Positions 24,676-36,887 are shown, numbered from the stretch's first letter. The stretch: DNA of 64,000 bases from Pseudomonadota bacterium (GCA_021845985.1 JAJZES010000045.1:124001-188000), one strand, 5' to 3'. Numbers and translations: made by a program. Notes: generated by a model from the sequence alone, not told the origin.

Positions 24676-25440
24676 TCAGGCCGGCGGGGGCATTGCGCCG
24701 GTCATGATGGCGACGGCGTCCGACATGGTGTGGCGTTTCGGGTCGATCACCGCGATGCGGCGGCCGAGGCGGTGGATATGGATCCGGTCGGCGACCTCGA
24801 AGACATGCGGCATGTTGTGGCTGATCAGCACGATCGGCAGCCCGCGCCGCTTGACGTCGAGCAACAGTTCCAGCACCCGGCGCGATTCCTTGACGCCGAG
24901 CGCGGCGGTCGGTTCGTCCATGATGACGACGCGGCTGCCGAACGCGGTTGCCCGCACCACCGCAATACCCTGCCGCTGACCACCCGACAGGGTTTCGACC
25001 GATTGGCGGATGTTCTGGATCGTCAGCAGCCCGAGCGCATTGAGATGCGCCCGCGCCTCACGCTCCATTGCCCCGCGGTCGAGCGCGCGGAAGACGCGGC
25101 CGAGCACGCCGGGGCGTCGCCGCTCGCGCCCGAGGAACAGATTATCGACGATCGGCAGCGCCGGGCAGAGCGCCAGATGCTGATAGACCGTCTCGATCCC
25201 CGCCGCCCGCGCATCGAGCGGCGAGCGGAAATGCACGCGCGCACCGTCGAGAATGATCGCGCCTTCATCGGGGATGACGGCGCCGGTGAGGCATTTGATC
25301 AGCGTCGATTTGCCGGCGCCGTTGTCGCCGATGACGGCGAGGATCTCGCCCGGCATCAGCTCGAAATCGGCATCATGCAGCGCTACCACCCTTCCGTAGC
25401 GTTTCCCCAGCCCGCGTGCGGCAAGAATCGGCGCAGTCAT
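24676..25440 (-). CDS. frcA: Sugar ABC transporter ATP-binding protein (fructose/ribose type)
   Basis: A 254-residue single-domain ABC ATPase of the carbohydrate uptake type 2 class. Walker A is GDNGAGKST, the Q-loop lies in IETVYQHLALCP, the signature is ETLSGGQRQGIAV, Walker B is VVIMDEPTAALG and the switch His is in LISHNMPHVFEVADR. Its start overlaps the permease stop (ATGA). One ABC domain, rather than the fused pair of RbsA, matches the FrcA type. It powers sugar import through the adjacent FrcC-like channel. Confidence 0.85.
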   Translation of the reverse strand: MTAPILAARGLGKRYGRVVALHDADFELMPGEILAVIGDNGAGKSTLIKCLTGAVIPDEGAIILDGARVHFRSPLDARAAGIETVYQHLALCPALPIVDNLFLGRERRRPGVLGRVFRALDRGAMEREARAHLNALGLLTIQNIRQSVETLSGGQRQGIAVVRATAFGSRVVIMDEPTAALGVKESRRVLELLLDVKRRGLPIVLISHNMPHVFEVADRIHIHRLGRRIAVIDPKRHTMSDAVAIMTGAMPPPA

Positions 25441-26495
25441 GCGGCGACCTTCCTGATCCACTGGTCGATGGCGACGGCCAGGATGATCAGCACGCCGATG
25501 GCGAATTCCTGCCACAGCGCATTGGCGCCGGCGAGCGCCAGACCGTTGCGGAACACGCCGACGATCAGCGCGCCGATCAGTGTGCCGACGATCGAGCCGC
25601 GCCCGCCAAACAGGCTGGTGCCGCCGATGACGACGGCGGTGATCGAGTCGAGATTGGCGGTGCCGCCGGAAATCGCGCTGATCGCGCCGATGCGTCCGAT
25701 CAACGTCCAGCCGGCGACCGAGCAGATGACGCCGGCGATGGCATAGACGGCGATCAGCACGCGCGCGACACTGATCCCGGCGAGCCGCGCCGCATCGGGA
25801 TCGTTGCCCGTGGCGTGGACGTGGCGGCCGAACGCGGTGCGCTGCAACACATACCACACCAGCGCCGCCAGGGCGAGCATCAACAGCGAGCCATAGGTCA
25901 GCCGCGCGCCCCAGAAACGCAGCGCCGTGCCGAGCCATTGCAGGAACGGCGCCGCCGCCTCGACCTCCTGCTGGCGGATGGTCTCGCTGCGTGAATACCA
26001 CAGGTTGAGCGCGCCGAAGATGCTCCAGGTGCCGAGCGTGACGATGAACGGCGGCAGCCGCAGCAGCGCCACCAGCACGCCGTTGAGCAGGCCGCAGGCG
26101 CCGCCGACCAGCATGCCGGCGAGGAAGGCGAATTCGACCGGCACACCATCGAGCACGGCGAGGCGGCCCATCACCACCGAGGACAGCACCATGATGGCGC
26201 CGACCGACAGGTCGATGCCGGCGGTGAGAATGATCAGCGTCTGCGCGGTGCCGACGACGGCGATGATGGTGACCTGCTGGAGCACCAGCGACAGATTGAA
26301 CGGATGAAAAAACCGCGCGCCGACAATGGCGCTGAACAGGCCGACGGCGAGCAGCAGCACGATGAACGGCACCACCGTCGGGTTGTCGTGCAGCAGTTGC
26401 GGCAGGCTGCGCGCGGTGGAAGCGGACTCAGCCGTCTCGCCCGGTTCGGTACCCTCTCCCGCCCGCGGGAGAGGGACCTCGGCCGGCAGCGACAA
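25437..26495 (-). CDS. frcC: Sugar ABC transporter permease (FrcC/RbsC type)
   Basis: A 352-residue inner-membrane permease with about 8-10 hydrophobic segments. Family landmarks include GTAQTLIILTAGIDLSVGA, LNGVLVALLRLPPFIVTLGT, YVLQRTAFGRHVHATGNDP and IGGTSLFGGRGSIVGTLIGA. The N-terminal ~40 residues are hydrophilic. It sits 6 bp after the binding protein gene and overlaps the ATPase gene, giving a frcB-C-A operon. Confidence 0.85.
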   Translation of the reverse strand: MSLPAEVPLPRAGEGTEPGETAESASTARSLPQLLHDNPTVVPFIVLLLAVGLFSAIVGARFFHPFNLSLVLQQVTIIAVVGTAQTLIILTAGIDLSVGAIMVLSSVVMGRLAVLDGVPVEFAFLAGMLVGGACGLLNGVLVALLRLPPFIVTLGTWSIFGALNLWYSRSETIRQQEVEAAAPFLQWLGTALRFWGARLTYGSLLMLALAALVWYVLQRTAFGRHVHATGNDPDAARLAGISVARVLIAVYAIAGVICSVAGWTLIGRIGAISAISGGTANLDSITAVVIGGTSLFGGRGSIVGTLIGALIVGVFRNGLALAGANALWQEFAIGVLIILAVAIDQWIRKVAA

Positions 26496-26501
26496 GTGCG
26501 C

Positions 26502-27527
26502 CTATCCCCAGCACCGCTTCAATCCGTCGGCGACGGAGATTGACGGCACGCCCGCCACCGGGTGATCGGTGACGAGGTTGACGCCGGTGTTGAAGAAGGT
26601 CAGCCCCGGTGTCGGCTGTGGCCTGGCGCCAGTCTTGGCGAAATCGCGCACGGCGGCGACGCCCATCGCCGCCATCAGCAGCGGGTATTGCTGCGAGGTC
26701 GCACCGATCACCCCGGCCTGGACGTTCTTGACCCCGGGGCAGCCGCCATCGACCGAGACCATCAGCACGTCGTGCTCGCGGCCGGCGGCCTTCAATGCCT
26801 CATAGGCGCCGGCGGCGGTCGGTTCGTTGATGGTATAGACGACGCTGATGTCGGGGTCTTTCTGCAGCAGGTTTTCCATCCCGGTGCGCCCGCCTTCCTC
26901 GGCGCCCTGGCCCCATTGATGGCCGGCGATGCGCTTGTCGGTTTCCTTGCCGTAATGCGTCGGGTCGGCAACCTTGATGCCGAACCCGGTCATGAAGCCG
27001 GTGTCGCGCAGCATATCGACGGTCGGCTGAAACTCCAGCGCGTCGAGAAAGGCGATGTGGGCGGTTGCCGCCTTGGCGCCAAGCGTCTTTTCCGCCCATT
27101 GGCCGATCAGCTCGCCGGCCTTGAAATTATCGGTGGCAAAGGTCGCGTCGGCCGCGTCGATCGGGTCGAGCGGGGTATCCAGCGCGATCACCAGCAGCCC
27201 GGCCTCGCGCGCCTTCTTGACCGTCGGCACGATCGCCTTGGTGTCGCTCGGGGTGATCAGGATCCCCTTGGCGCCGGCGGAGATCAGGCTCTCGATGGCG
27301 GCGACCTGGCTATCGTTGTCGCCGTCGTATTTGCCGGCGAAGGTCTGTAGGGTGACGCCGAGTTCCTTGGCCTTGGCCGCGGCGCCTTCGCGCATCTTGA
27401 CGAAGAACGGATTGTTGTCGGTCTTGGTGATCAGTCCGACGATGATCTGATCGGCGCGGGCCGGAACGGCGGCGAGCGCCAGTGCGGCGGCCAGCAGCCA
27501 AGCACGGCGGCGTGGAACGGTGTGCAT
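26502..27527 (-). CDS. frcB: Sugar ABC transporter substrate-binding protein (fructose-binding FrcB-like)
   Basis: A 341-residue periplasmic sugar-binding protein (Peripla_BP_4 class). The start follows GGGAGGACACGCCG. A signal peptide ends at [22 protein letters not shown]. Landmarks include [45 protein letters not shown] and [18 protein letters not shown]. The overall pattern closely resembles rhizobial FrcB, so fructose, or another pentose/hexose, is the likely ligand. It is first in the operon. Confidence 0.85.
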   Translation of the reverse strand: MHTVPRRRAWLLAAALALAAVPARADQIIVGLITKTDNNPFFVKMREGAAAKAKELGVTLQTFAGKYDGDNDSQVAAIESLISAGAKGILITPSDTKAIVPTVKKAREAGLLVIALDTPLDPIDAADATFATDNFKAGELIGQWAEKTLGAKAATAHIAFLDALEFQPTVDMLRDTGFMTGFGIKVADPTHYGKETDKRIAGHQWGQGAEEGGRTGMENLLQKDPDISVVYTINEPTAAGAYEALKAAGREHDVLMVSVDGGCPGVKNVQAGVIGATSQQYPLLMAAMGVAAVRDFAKTGARPQPTPGLTFFNTGVNLVTDHPVAGVPSISVADGLKRCWG

Positions 27528-27717
27528 CGGCGTGTCCTCCCGGTGGGTCATTGCCCGTCGGCGGCACACGCTTTGCGGAGCGCCGCCCGTCGTCTGTGGC
27601 GCGGCCGGTCCCGGCGGTCTGGCGCGCCGGGGTCGGTCATCGCACAGGGTCAGGCGGGCATGTTCCCCTGCCGGTGCATGGCGCGTCAATCGCCGATTCG
27701 GCCGCCGCCGCCGATGG

Positions 27718-28383
27718 TTACTGTGCCGGTGCGGCTGGCGCTGCGGTATCGGCGGCTGTCGGCGCCGCGGTGTCGGCGGGCGCGGTGAGCGGGGTGGCGG
27801 AGACCGGTTCGGGCGGCGGTTCGGTGCCGTCGGTGGCCGCGGGGGGTGCGTCCTTGCTGTCCTTCAGCTCCTCGGGCTTGCTGGCGGCCGGCGTGCCGGG
27901 CGGCTGATCCGCGATCGGCACGGTATAGTCGGGGACGATCCGCGCCTGGCTGCCGGCGATGACCAGGACCTTGGTGCCCACCTGCAGCGGCACCTTATCC
28001 TTCTGCGTCACCGAGATCAGGTCCTTGTTCGGCTTGCGTACGATGTATTCAAAGGCGCGGGTGTCACCGGCGACATGCTCGACCGAGTTGCCGATCAGGC
28101 CGCCGACGAGGCCGCCGCCGATGGCGCCGAACGCCGAACCGATGCTGCCGCCCGGCGTTTGCGACCCGGCGACGCCGCCGGCGGCGGCGCCGGTGGCGGC
28201 GCCGACCACTCCGGCGGCACTGACGCCGATCTCGCGCACGCCGACGACGATGCCCGGATCGACTTTGTTGGCCTGTTGCACGGCGGCGGAGCTATAGGTA
28301 TTCGGCGAGTAGTCGGGACCGCAGCCGGCAATCGTTGCGAGCACGGTCAACAGTACGCACGCTCCTGACAGACGGATCAACAT
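27718..28383 (-). CDS. SlyB/Pcp-like glycine-zipper outer-membrane lipoprotein
   Basis: A 221-residue lipoprotein. The start [21 protein letters not shown] lies right after AGGAGGGATGG and gives a lipobox ending at Cys 21. The SlyB-type region follows ([40 protein letters not shown]). Then comes a small beta-domain ([20 protein letters not shown], the usual SlyB end) and an unusual Pro/Ala/Thr-rich tail of about 70 residues. Such proteins stabilise the outer membrane under stress. Confidence 0.8.
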   Translation of the reverse strand: MLIRLSGACVLLTVLATIAGCGPDYSPNTYSSAAVQQANKVDPGIVVGVREIGVSAAGVVGAATGAAAGGVAGSQTPGGSIGSAFGAIGGGLVGGLIGNSVEHVAGDTRAFEYIVRKPNKDLISVTQKDKVPLQVGTKVLVIAGSQARIVPDYTVPIADQPPGTPAASKPEELKDSKDAPPAATDGTEPPPEPVSATPLTAPADTAAPTAADTAAPAAPAQ

Positions 28384-28516
28384 CCATCCCTCCTGCAATT
28401 GTGCGCGATTTACGGCGGCAGGCGGCGAAAGTCACCCTGCAATTTCGCCGCCGCCGGTTCCCGCCGGCGGCTGGGCAGTATGACGAGACCGTGACGGTTT
28501 CTGTGCGGTTTCGTGA

Positions 28517-29377
28517 ATGGCAGTTGATCTGCCGGCGCAGCAGATTGCCGGCATGGAACGCATCGACATCGCGGCTCATGGCATCCTCCCCACCCGTCTG
28601 CGGCCGGGGCGAAGGGGATTGTTGGCGGCGTTGGCGGTGCTGCTGGCGGCGGCCTGGATCGTCGCCGCGACGGCGCGCGCGGAGGTGGATTATCCGCTGA
28701 TCCGCCTGCTGAACCGGGGCGCGCGGGTGGTGCCGGTGCTGGACAAGGCGCTGGTGTGGCTGACCGCCGAATACCTGATGTCGGGCGTCGTCTTCATGTC
28801 GCTGGTCTGGGGATGCTGGTTTGCCGCCGGCGCGGCGGGGCGGCGCGGCATGATCCTGAGCGGCACCGTCGCCGCCTTCCTGTCGGGCATGGCAAGCCGG
28901 GTGCTGCAGCTGTCGCTGCCCACCCATGCGCGGCCGATGCACGATCTGGCGCTCGGCATGGTGCTGCCGGTGTCGGTTGACCCGAGCCGGCTCAATCACT
29001 GGAGTTCGTTCCCGAGCGATCATGCCGCGGTGCAGTTCGGGCTGGCGACGGTGGTGCTGCTGGAGTGGCGGCGGCTCGGCATCGCGGCGCTGGCCTGGGC
29101 GGTGCTGCAGAACGGGGCGCGGGTCTATCTCGGCGTGCATTTTCCGACCGATGTGCTCGGCGGCGCGGCGCTCGGCGTGATGGTGGTGCTGCTGGCCCAG
29201 CAACCGGCGGCGCGTCGGGCCGGTGCCTGGGTCGCCAGCCTCGAACACCGCGGCCGGGGCTGGTTCTATATGGCGGCATTCTTCATCAGTTACCAGATCG
29301 CGACGCTGTTCGACGAGGTCCGGGAGGCGGCGGCGGCGGCGCTGACCATGCTGCACCACGGCGGCGGCGGATTTTAG
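28517..29377 (+). CDS. PAP2-family membrane phosphatase
   Basis: A 286-residue membrane protein with about six TM segments and the PAP2 signature. Motif 2 is WSSFPSDHAAVQFGLAT and motif 3 RVYLGVHFPTDVLGG; motif 1 is weak (LPTHARPMHDL). Enzymes of this type dephosphorylate phosphatidate, undecaprenyl diphosphate or related lipid phosphates at the outer face of the inner membrane. The start is uncertain (28517, or the ATG at 28553); neither has a strong ribosome site. It is divergent from the SlyB-like gene. Confidence 0.82.
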   Translation: MAVDLPAQQIAGMERIDIAAHGILPTRLRPGRRGLLAALAVLLAAAWIVAATARAEVDYPLIRLLNRGARVVPVLDKALVWLTAEYLMSGVVFMSLVWGCWFAAGAAGRRGMILSGTVAAFLSGMASRVLQLSLPTHARPMHDLALGMVLPVSVDPSRLNHWSSFPSDHAAVQFGLATVVLLEWRRLGIAALAWAVLQNGARVYLGVHFPTDVLGGAALGVMVVLLAQQPAARRAGAWVASLEHRGRGWFYMAAFFISYQIATLFDEVREAAAAALTMLHHGGGGF

Positions 29378-29448
29378 CCGGGCCGGCGCAGGGCGGCCAG
29401 TGCATTGTAATAGCGCAATATCAACGGGCGCGCGTCGGCGCCGCGGCG

Positions 29449-30060
29449 TCACGCGGGATACGGCGGCCGGGTGAAGCGGCGGAGGAATTGCGGCGGGGCG
29501 CGGGCGGCGCGTGGCCGGTCGCCGCGCGGGATGTCGCGCGTGGGCGGCGTGGCCGGGGCGTGCGGTGGCTGCGGGGCTGGCCGGGCTGGCCGTTTTGGGC
29601 GCGGCGGCAGTTTGGGGCGGGCAACGGCCAGCATGCGGCAGAGCGGGCGCAGCAGCCGGTCGATGCCGGGGGCGGCGTCGAGCAGGGCAATCATGTCCGG
29701 CTGGGTCAGCAGATACTGCAGTTGCGAGGCATAGCCGCCGGCCGCCGGCACCGGCCCGATCAGCCAGCCGGCGCGCCGCGGCAGGCGGCTTGCGGGTTTT
29801 CGGGATGCTGGGTTTTGCGGCTCGGGGTTTTGCGGTGCGGCGCGCGGGGTGCGGCGGATGATCGGCGGTTTGCCGCTGGCGGCGCGGGCGGCGAGGCGGG
29901 CGATGCGCAGGGAGGCCCGCCGTATGCGTGTCCACACCAGCAGCAGCAGCGGGATCGGCAGAAACCCGCCGGGGCCGCGCGCGGCGACGGCCTTGCACAG
30001 ATCATCGAGGATCCTGGCGAGGCGTTCGGCCGGGGATGGGGGCGGGGCTGCGGTCAACAC
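29449..30060 (-). CDS. Conserved hypothetical protein, possibly SOS-regulated
   Basis: About 203 residues. It has an N-terminal helix (SPAERLARILDDLCKAVAAR), a hydrophobic segment (FLPIPLLLLVWTRIRR), a basic Pro-rich linker, and a conserved-looking core YASQLQYLLTQPDMIALL followed by DRLLRPLCRMLAVARPKL. A Pro/Arg-rich tail ends it. I know no function, though the layout is familiar from uncharacterised Acetobacteraceae proteins. No ATG is available. GTG 30060 sits right beside a GAAC-N7-GAAC box, and GTG 30111 is the alternative. No ribosome site is evident, so a leaderless mRNA is possible. Confidence 0.5.
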   Translation of the reverse strand: MLTAAPPPSPAERLARILDDLCKAVAARGPGGFLPIPLLLLVWTRIRRASLRIARLAARAASGKPPIIRRTPRAAPQNPEPQNPASRKPASRLPRRAGWLIGPVPAAGGYASQLQYLLTQPDMIALLDAAPGIDRLLRPLCRMLAVARPKLPPRPKRPARPAPQPPHAPATPPTRDIPRGDRPRAARAPPQFLRRFTRPPYPA

Positions 30061-30075
30061 GAACGGAACAAGAAC
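30061..30075 (-). promoter_or_regulatory. Candidate LexA (SOS) box
   Basis: GAACGGAACAAGAAC, read on the minus strand as GTTC-N7-GTTC, matches the alphaproteobacterial LexA consensus. It abuts the likely start of the minus-strand hypothetical gene. Roughly two such eight-base matches are expected by chance in 64 kb, so position is the main support. Confidence 0.4.
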
Positions 30076-30161
30076 ACAAATTTGCCCTACTGGGCAAGCA
30101 GTTTTTGCCACGCCGCAGGCGTCGGGGGTGTGGCGGCGAACCGGCGGATTTCAGCCCGCCC

Positions 30162-30190
30162 TTGCCGCGCTCCGGCGCTTGCGCTACCTC
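30162..30190 (+). promoter_or_regulatory. Probable sigma-70 promoter of tRNA-Leu
   Basis: TTGCCG (30162-30167), a 17-bp spacer and TACCTC (30185-30190) lie 21 bp before the tRNA. The -35 is good and the -10 is weak. Confidence 0.35.
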
Positions 30191-30211
30191 CGCCGCTTCA
30201 CGGCCGCAGGC

Positions 30212-30296
<85 letters not shown>

Positions 30297-30342
30297 CCGG
30301 CCGTACCATCTGGCTCTCCGGGTTACGAGGAACGTCCCTCCC

Positions 30343-31797
30343 ATGCAGGTTATCGAGACGCTCTCCGACGGGCTGAAGCGCGGCTACTCCATTGTCGTCC
30401 CGGCGGCCGACATCGAGAGCCGGCGCAGCGAACGGCTGGCCGAACTGGCCAAGACCGTGCGGCTGCCCGGTTTTCGGCCCGGCAAGGTGCCGGCGACGGT
30501 GGTGCGCCAGCGCTTCGGCCAGGCGGTCAATGCCGAAGTGGTCGAGGAGAGCGTGCAGGAGGCGACGCGGCAAGTGCTGAACGAGCGCAAGCTGCGCTCG
30601 GCCGGGGCACCGCAGGTCGAGGTGCAGAGCCTGCCGGAAGCCCGCCAGTCGGCGCCGAAGGATCTGGCGTTCACCGTGGCGCTTGAATTGCTGCCGGAAA
30701 TCGCCCTGCCCGACCTGTCGGCACTGAGCCTGACCCGGCTTCGTGCGGAGCCGGCGGCGGAGGTGATCGACCGGGCGCTGGGCGAACTGGCGCGCCGGCA
30801 GCGCACCCTCGAAGAAGTCACCGAGCCGCGGCCGGCTGCGGCCGGCGACGTCCTGAGCATTGATTATGCCGGCACCATCGACGGTGTGGCGTTTGCCGGC
30901 GGCACCGCGACCGACGCCGATGTCGAGGTCGCCGGCCCCGGCTTCATCCCCGGCTTCACCGAGCAACTGGTCGGTCTGTCGGCGGGCGAGAGCCGGACGC
31001 TCGATGTCAGCTTCCCGGCCGATTACGGCTCCGCCGACGTTGCCGGCAAGGCGGCGGTGTTCGCGGTGACCGCCAAGAAGCTCAAGCGCGCCCTGATCCC
31101 GGCGGTGGATGAGGCGCTGGCCGAGAATCTCGGCTTCGAAGGCGGACTGAGCGAGGTACGCGCGGCGATCACGGCGCAGGCGCAGCGCGAATATGATCAG
31201 ATGTCGCGCCAGCGGCTCAAGCGCGAGTTGCTGGACGCGCTCGCCGGGGTGGCCGACTTCCCGGTGCCGCAGGGCCTGCTGGAGGCCGAGTTCGGCCAGA
31301 TCTGGGCGCGCGTCGAGGCCGACCAGAAGGCCGGCCGCAGCGACAGCGACGACGCGGGCAAGGACGAGGCGACGCTGCGCGGCGAATATCGCGCCATCGC
31401 CGAGCGCCGGGTGCGGCTCGGCCTGCTGCTGTCCGAGATCGGCCGCGTCAATGAGATCACCGTCGGTCAGGACGAGATGATGCGGGCGATGCGGGCGGAA
31501 GCGGCACGCTATCAAGGCATGGAGCAGAAGGTGATGGACATCTTCCGCAAAAACCCGGAAGCCGCGGAGAGCCTGCGGGCGCCGATCTTCGAGGAGAAGG
31601 TGATCGACTTCGTCATCGAGCGGGCGCAGGTCGCCGAGCGCGTGGTCTCGCCCGAGGAACTGGCGCGCGACCCCGGCCTGCCGGAGGCGGTGAGCCTGGC
31701 CGGGCGGGCGCCGGCGGAGGCTGCGGCGGAAGTCGCGGCGCCGGCGCCGGACGGGATGGCACCTGAGGCCGGGCAGATGGCGGGTTCGGAGGGCTGA
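30343..31797 (+). CDS. tig: Trigger factor, ribosome-bound chaperone and prolyl isomerase
   Basis: A 484-residue trigger factor. The N-terminal ribosome-binding domain carries the GFRPGKVP signature (VRLPGFRPGKVPATVVRQRF, residues ~37-56). The central FKBP-type PPIase domain contains IDYAGTIDGVAFAGGTA, and a long helical C-terminal chaperone domain ends at about residue 440. A variable Ala/Pro-rich tail follows. The open frame extends far upstream, but ATG 30343 is the family start. It binds nascent chains at the ribosome exit and heads the tig-clpP-clpX-lon block. Confidence 0.96.
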   Translation: MQVIETLSDGLKRGYSIVVPAADIESRRSERLAELAKTVRLPGFRPGKVPATVVRQRFGQAVNAEVVEESVQEATRQVLNERKLRSAGAPQVEVQSLPEARQSAPKDLAFTVALELLPEIALPDLSALSLTRLRAEPAAEVIDRALGELARRQRTLEEVTEPRPAAAGDVLSIDYAGTIDGVAFAGGTATDADVEVAGPGFIPGFTEQLVGLSAGESRTLDVSFPADYGSADVAGKAAVFAVTAKKLKRALIPAVDEALAENLGFEGGLSEVRAAITAQAQREYDQMSRQRLKRELLDALAGVADFPVPQGLLEAEFGQIWARVEADQKAGRSDSDDAGKDEATLRGEYRAIAERRVRLGLLLSEIGRVNEITVGQDEMMRAMRAEAARYQGMEQKVMDIFRKNPEAAESLRAPIFEEKVIDFVIERAQVAERVVSPEELARDPGLPEAVSLAGRAPAEAAAEVAAPAPDGMAPEAGQMAGSEG

Positions 31798-31840
31798 GGC
31801 TGGACCGGCGCCTCTGCCCTGCCCATCTACAACGACGGAT

Positions 31841-31872
31841 GCGGCCCGGTTGCCCATGATGGGCCCGGCCGC
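31841..31872 (+). other. Stem-loop just upstream of clpP
   Basis: GCGGCC (31841-31846) pairs with GGCCGC (31867-31872), and inside it GCCC (31852-31855) pairs with GGGC (31861-31864). There is no U-tract. It ends about 10 bases before the clpP ribosome site (AAGGACAGG), so it may be an mRNA processing or stability element. Confidence 0.4.
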
Positions 31873-31889
31873 AGTGGGAAGGACAGGTT

Positions 31890-32534
31890 ATGACGGATCG
31901 CGACCCGGTCGAGATTTACGGCAACGCGCTGGTGCCGATGGTGGTCGAGCAGACCGCCCGCGGCGAGCGCGCGTTCGATATCTATTCCCGGCTGCTGAAG
32001 GAGCGGATCATTTTTCTGACCGGTCCGGTCTATGACCAGGTCAGCGCGCTGATTTCCGCCCAGTTGTTGTTTTTGGAGAGCGAAAATCCGAGCAAGGACA
32101 TAGCCTTCTACATCAACAGCCCGGGCGGCGTGGTCTCTGCCGGGCTGGCGATCTACGACACCATGCAGTATATCCGCAGCCCGGTCAGCACGGTCTGCAT
32201 CGGTCAGGCGGCGAGCATGGGCAGCCTGCTGCTGTGCGCCGGCGCCCCCGGCAAGCGCTTCGCGCTGCCGAATGCGCGGGTGATGGTGCATCAGCCCTCC
32301 GGCGGGGCGCAGGGCCAGGCCGCCGACATCGAAATTCAGGCGCGCGAGATTCTGACCCTGCGCAAGCGGCTGAATGAGATCTATGTCCGCCATACCGGCC
32401 AGGACCTGGCCGAGATCGAGCGGCGGCTGGAGCGCGACACCTATATGTCGGCGGAGGAGGCGCGCGCCTTCGGGCTGGTCGATGAGGTGGTGGAGCGCCG
32501 GCCGGTGGCGGCGGACGCCGAGACGCGAAGCTGA
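31890..32534 (+). CDS. clpP: ATP-dependent Clp protease proteolytic subunit
   Basis: A 214-residue serine peptidase that forms the tetradecameric ClpP chamber. The catalytic triad is Ser109 (GQAASMGS), His134 ([13 protein letters not shown]) and Asp183 ([12 protein letters not shown]). The length is normal, and AAGGACAGG precedes the ATG. It works with ClpX encoded next, after a 247-bp gap, to degrade ssrA-tagged and regulatory proteins. Confidence 0.97.
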   Translation: MTDRDPVEIYGNALVPMVVEQTARGERAFDIYSRLLKERIIFLTGPVYDQVSALISAQLLFLESENPSKDIAFYINSPGGVVSAGLAIYDTMQYIRSPVSTVCIGQAASMGSLLLCAGAPGKRFALPNARVMVHQPSGGAQGQAADIEIQAREILTLRKRLNEIYVRHTGQDLAEIERRLERDTYMSAEEARAFGLVDEVVERRPVAADAETRS

Positions 32535-32592
32535 GCCAGCTTGGCACAGACGTTGCAAATCCGCCACCCCGGCCATACGTGACGCTTTGATG

Positions 32593-32620
32593 GCGGCAAG
32601 GGTCGCGAAACCCTTTCCGC
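32593..32620 (+). other. Stem-loop between clpP and clpX
   Basis: GCGG-C-AAGGGT pairs with ACCCTT-T-CCGC around the loop CGCGAA. No T-tract follows, so it is not a standard terminator. It may stabilise the clpP mRNA end or partially uncouple clpX. Confidence 0.35.
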
Positions 32621-32781
32621 GCACCCTGTCGGTCTGGCAATGTGGATCTGGCAAGGTGTAACCGTGGTCCCGCCGGCTCCGCGATCGGGGTCGGTCTAAT
32701 CCGGTCAGTGCCTGACCCCGCGGCGTTGCGAGGCAGGCATGCCGGGCATGCGTACCCCGACGATCCGGGGCAGGAGTGCTC

Positions 32782-34035
32782 ATGAGCAAGTCCGGCGACT
32801 CGAAGAATACCCTGTATTGCTCGTTCTGCGGCAAGTCCCAGCACGAGGTGCGCAAGCTCATCGCCGGGCCGACGGTGTTCATCTGCGATGAATGCGTCGA
32901 GCTTTGCATGGACATCATCCGCGAGGAGCACAAGACGCACCTCGTCAAGTCGCGCGACGGGGTGCCGACGCCCAAGGAAATCTGCAAGGTGCTGGACGAT
33001 TACGTCATCGGCCAGGCGCATGCCAAGCGGGTGCTGAGCGTCGCGGTGCACAACCACTACAAGCGGCTGGCGCACGCGGCGAAGAACAACGACGTCGAGA
33101 TTGCCAAGTCGAACATCATGCTGGTCGGCCCGACCGGCTCGGGCAAGACGCTGCTGGCGCAGACGCTGGCGCGCATCCTTGATGTGCCGTTCACCATGGC
33201 CGACGCCACCACGCTGACCGAAGCCGGCTATGTCGGCGAGGATGTCGAGAACATCATCCTCAAGCTGCTGCAATCGGCCGATTATAATGTCGAGCGGGCG
33301 CAGCGCGGCATCGTCTATATCGACGAGGTCGATAAGATCAGCCGCAAATCCGACAATCCGTCGATCACCCGCGATGTCAGCGGTGAGGGGGTGCAGCAGG
33401 CGCTGCTGAAGATCATGGAGGGCACCGTTGCCTCGGTGCCGCCGCAGGGCGGGCGCAAGCATCCGCAGCAGGAATTCCTGCAGGTCGATACCACCAACAT
33501 CCTGTTCATCTGCGGCGGCGCCTTCGCCGGGCTGGAAAAGATCATCAGCGCCCGCGGCAAGGGCAGCAGCATCGGTTTCGGCGGCGAGGTGCGCAGCCCC
33601 GACGAGCGGCGCACCGGCGCCATCCTGCGCGAGGTCGAACCGGAAGACCTGCTGCGCTTCGGGCTGATCCCGGAGTTCATCGGCCGGCTGCCGGTGGTGG
33701 CGACGCTGGATGACCTCGACGAATCGGCGCTGATGGAAATCCTGACCAAGCCGAAGAACGCGCTGGTCAAGCAGTATGGCCGGCTGTTCGAGATGGAGGG
33801 GGTGAAGCTCAGCTTCACCGACGACGCGCTCGGCTCGGTGGCCAAGCGGGCCATCGCGCGCAAGACCGGGGCGCGCGGGCTGCGCTCGATCATGGAACAG
33901 ATCCTGCTTGGCACGATGTTTGAATTGCCGAGCCTGGATGGCGTGGAGGAGGTGGTGATCAACCGCGAGGTGGCGGAAAGCCGGGCAACACCGCTCTACA
34001 TCCACGGCAAGGAGCGGGTCGAGAACAGCGCCTGA
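32782..34035 (+). CDS. clpX: ClpX, AAA+ unfoldase subunit of ClpXP
   Basis: A 417-residue unfoldase. The N-terminal zinc-binding domain has [10 protein letters not shown] and [10 protein letters not shown] (four Cys). The AAA+ module has Walker [12 protein letters not shown], Walker [10 protein letters not shown] and the pore-loop region [10 protein letters not shown]. The ClpP-contacting loop is in SIGFGGEV, close to the canonical IGF. ATG 32782 is preferred over a GTG six bases upstream because AGGAG is then well spaced. It feeds substrates to ClpP. Confidence 0.97.
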   Translation: MSKSGDSKNTLYCSFCGKSQHEVRKLIAGPTVFICDECVELCMDIIREEHKTHLVKSRDGVPTPKEICKVLDDYVIGQAHAKRVLSVAVHNHYKRLAHAAKNNDVEIAKSNIMLVGPTGSGKTLLAQTLARILDVPFTMADATTLTEAGYVGEDVENIILKLLQSADYNVERAQRGIVYIDEVDKISRKSDNPSITRDVSGEGVQQALLKIMEGTVASVPPQGGRKHPQQEFLQVDTTNILFICGGAFAGLEKIISARGKGSSIGFGGEVRSPDERRTGAILREVEPEDLLRFGLIPEFIGRLPVVATLDDLDESALMEILTKPKNALVKQYGRLFEMEGVKLSFTDDALGSVAKRAIARKTGARGLRSIMEQILLGTMFELPSLDGVEEVVINREVAESRATPLYIHGKERVENSA

Positions 34036-34140
34036 GCGGCCCGGGCGGAGTTGTGGCGCCACCGACATATCCCGGTCGGCGCCCGCGTGGCGGAGAGGGC
34101 AGGGGTGAGGGCGTCGCGGTTGCCCGGCGTTTTTTCAAGT

Positions 34141-34169
34141 CTTGCGGCGACCGCCCAAGCTGCCGATAT
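34141..34169 (+). promoter_or_regulatory. Possible heat-shock (sigma-32-type) promoter of lon
   Basis: CTTGCGG (34141-34147), 15 bp, then CCGATAT (34163-34169) resembles CTTGAAA/CCCCATNT. It lies about 100 bp before the lon start, where a heat-inducible promoter is expected. The match is by eye. Confidence 0.3.
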
Positions 34170-34270
34170 GGTCACAGTCTTCCCGAGCGCAGCGTTGGTC
34201 GCGTCCCGGGCGATGCGACCCGCGCCTGATTGGGCGGGCCGCGTCCCGACTGTCCAGAAGGAGGTCATCC

Positions 34271-36712
<2,442 letters not shown>

Positions 36713-36730
36713 GACCAGGACGCAACATTG

Positions 36731-36766
36731 CGGCCCGCCGGCTTGCCGGCGGGCCGTTGTTGTGTG
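36731..36766 (+). terminator. Rho-independent terminator after lon
   Basis: A 12-bp perfect GC-rich stem (36731-36742 with 36745-36756, CGGCCCGCCGGC and complement) is followed by the T-rich run TTGTTGTGTG. It starts 19 bp after the lon stop. Confidence 0.75.
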
Positions 36767-36786
36767 ATTGCCGCGGCGGCGCCGCG

Positions 36787-36815
36787 TTGACGGGGCGGAA
36801 AATCGGCCCTTAGTG
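36787..36815 (+). promoter_or_regulatory. Probable promoter of the HU gene
   Basis: TTGACG (36787-36792), a 17-bp spacer and TTAGTG (36810-36815) lie between the lon terminator and the HU start. The -35 box is strong and the -10 moderate. Confidence 0.45.
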
Positions 36816-36887
36816 TCGCGCCAGCGGCCGCCGTGACGACACCAGCGGTGGCGGGACGCCAGAGTTCGGACAGCAAGGGGAATTGCC

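Noticed and set aside
30084-30108. Hairpin TTGCCC-TACT-GGGCAA with a nearby TTTTT, as a + strand terminator
   Set aside because: The stem is only six pairs and the T-run is separated by four bases. The nearest + strand gene ends 700 bp away, so no transcript clearly needs it.
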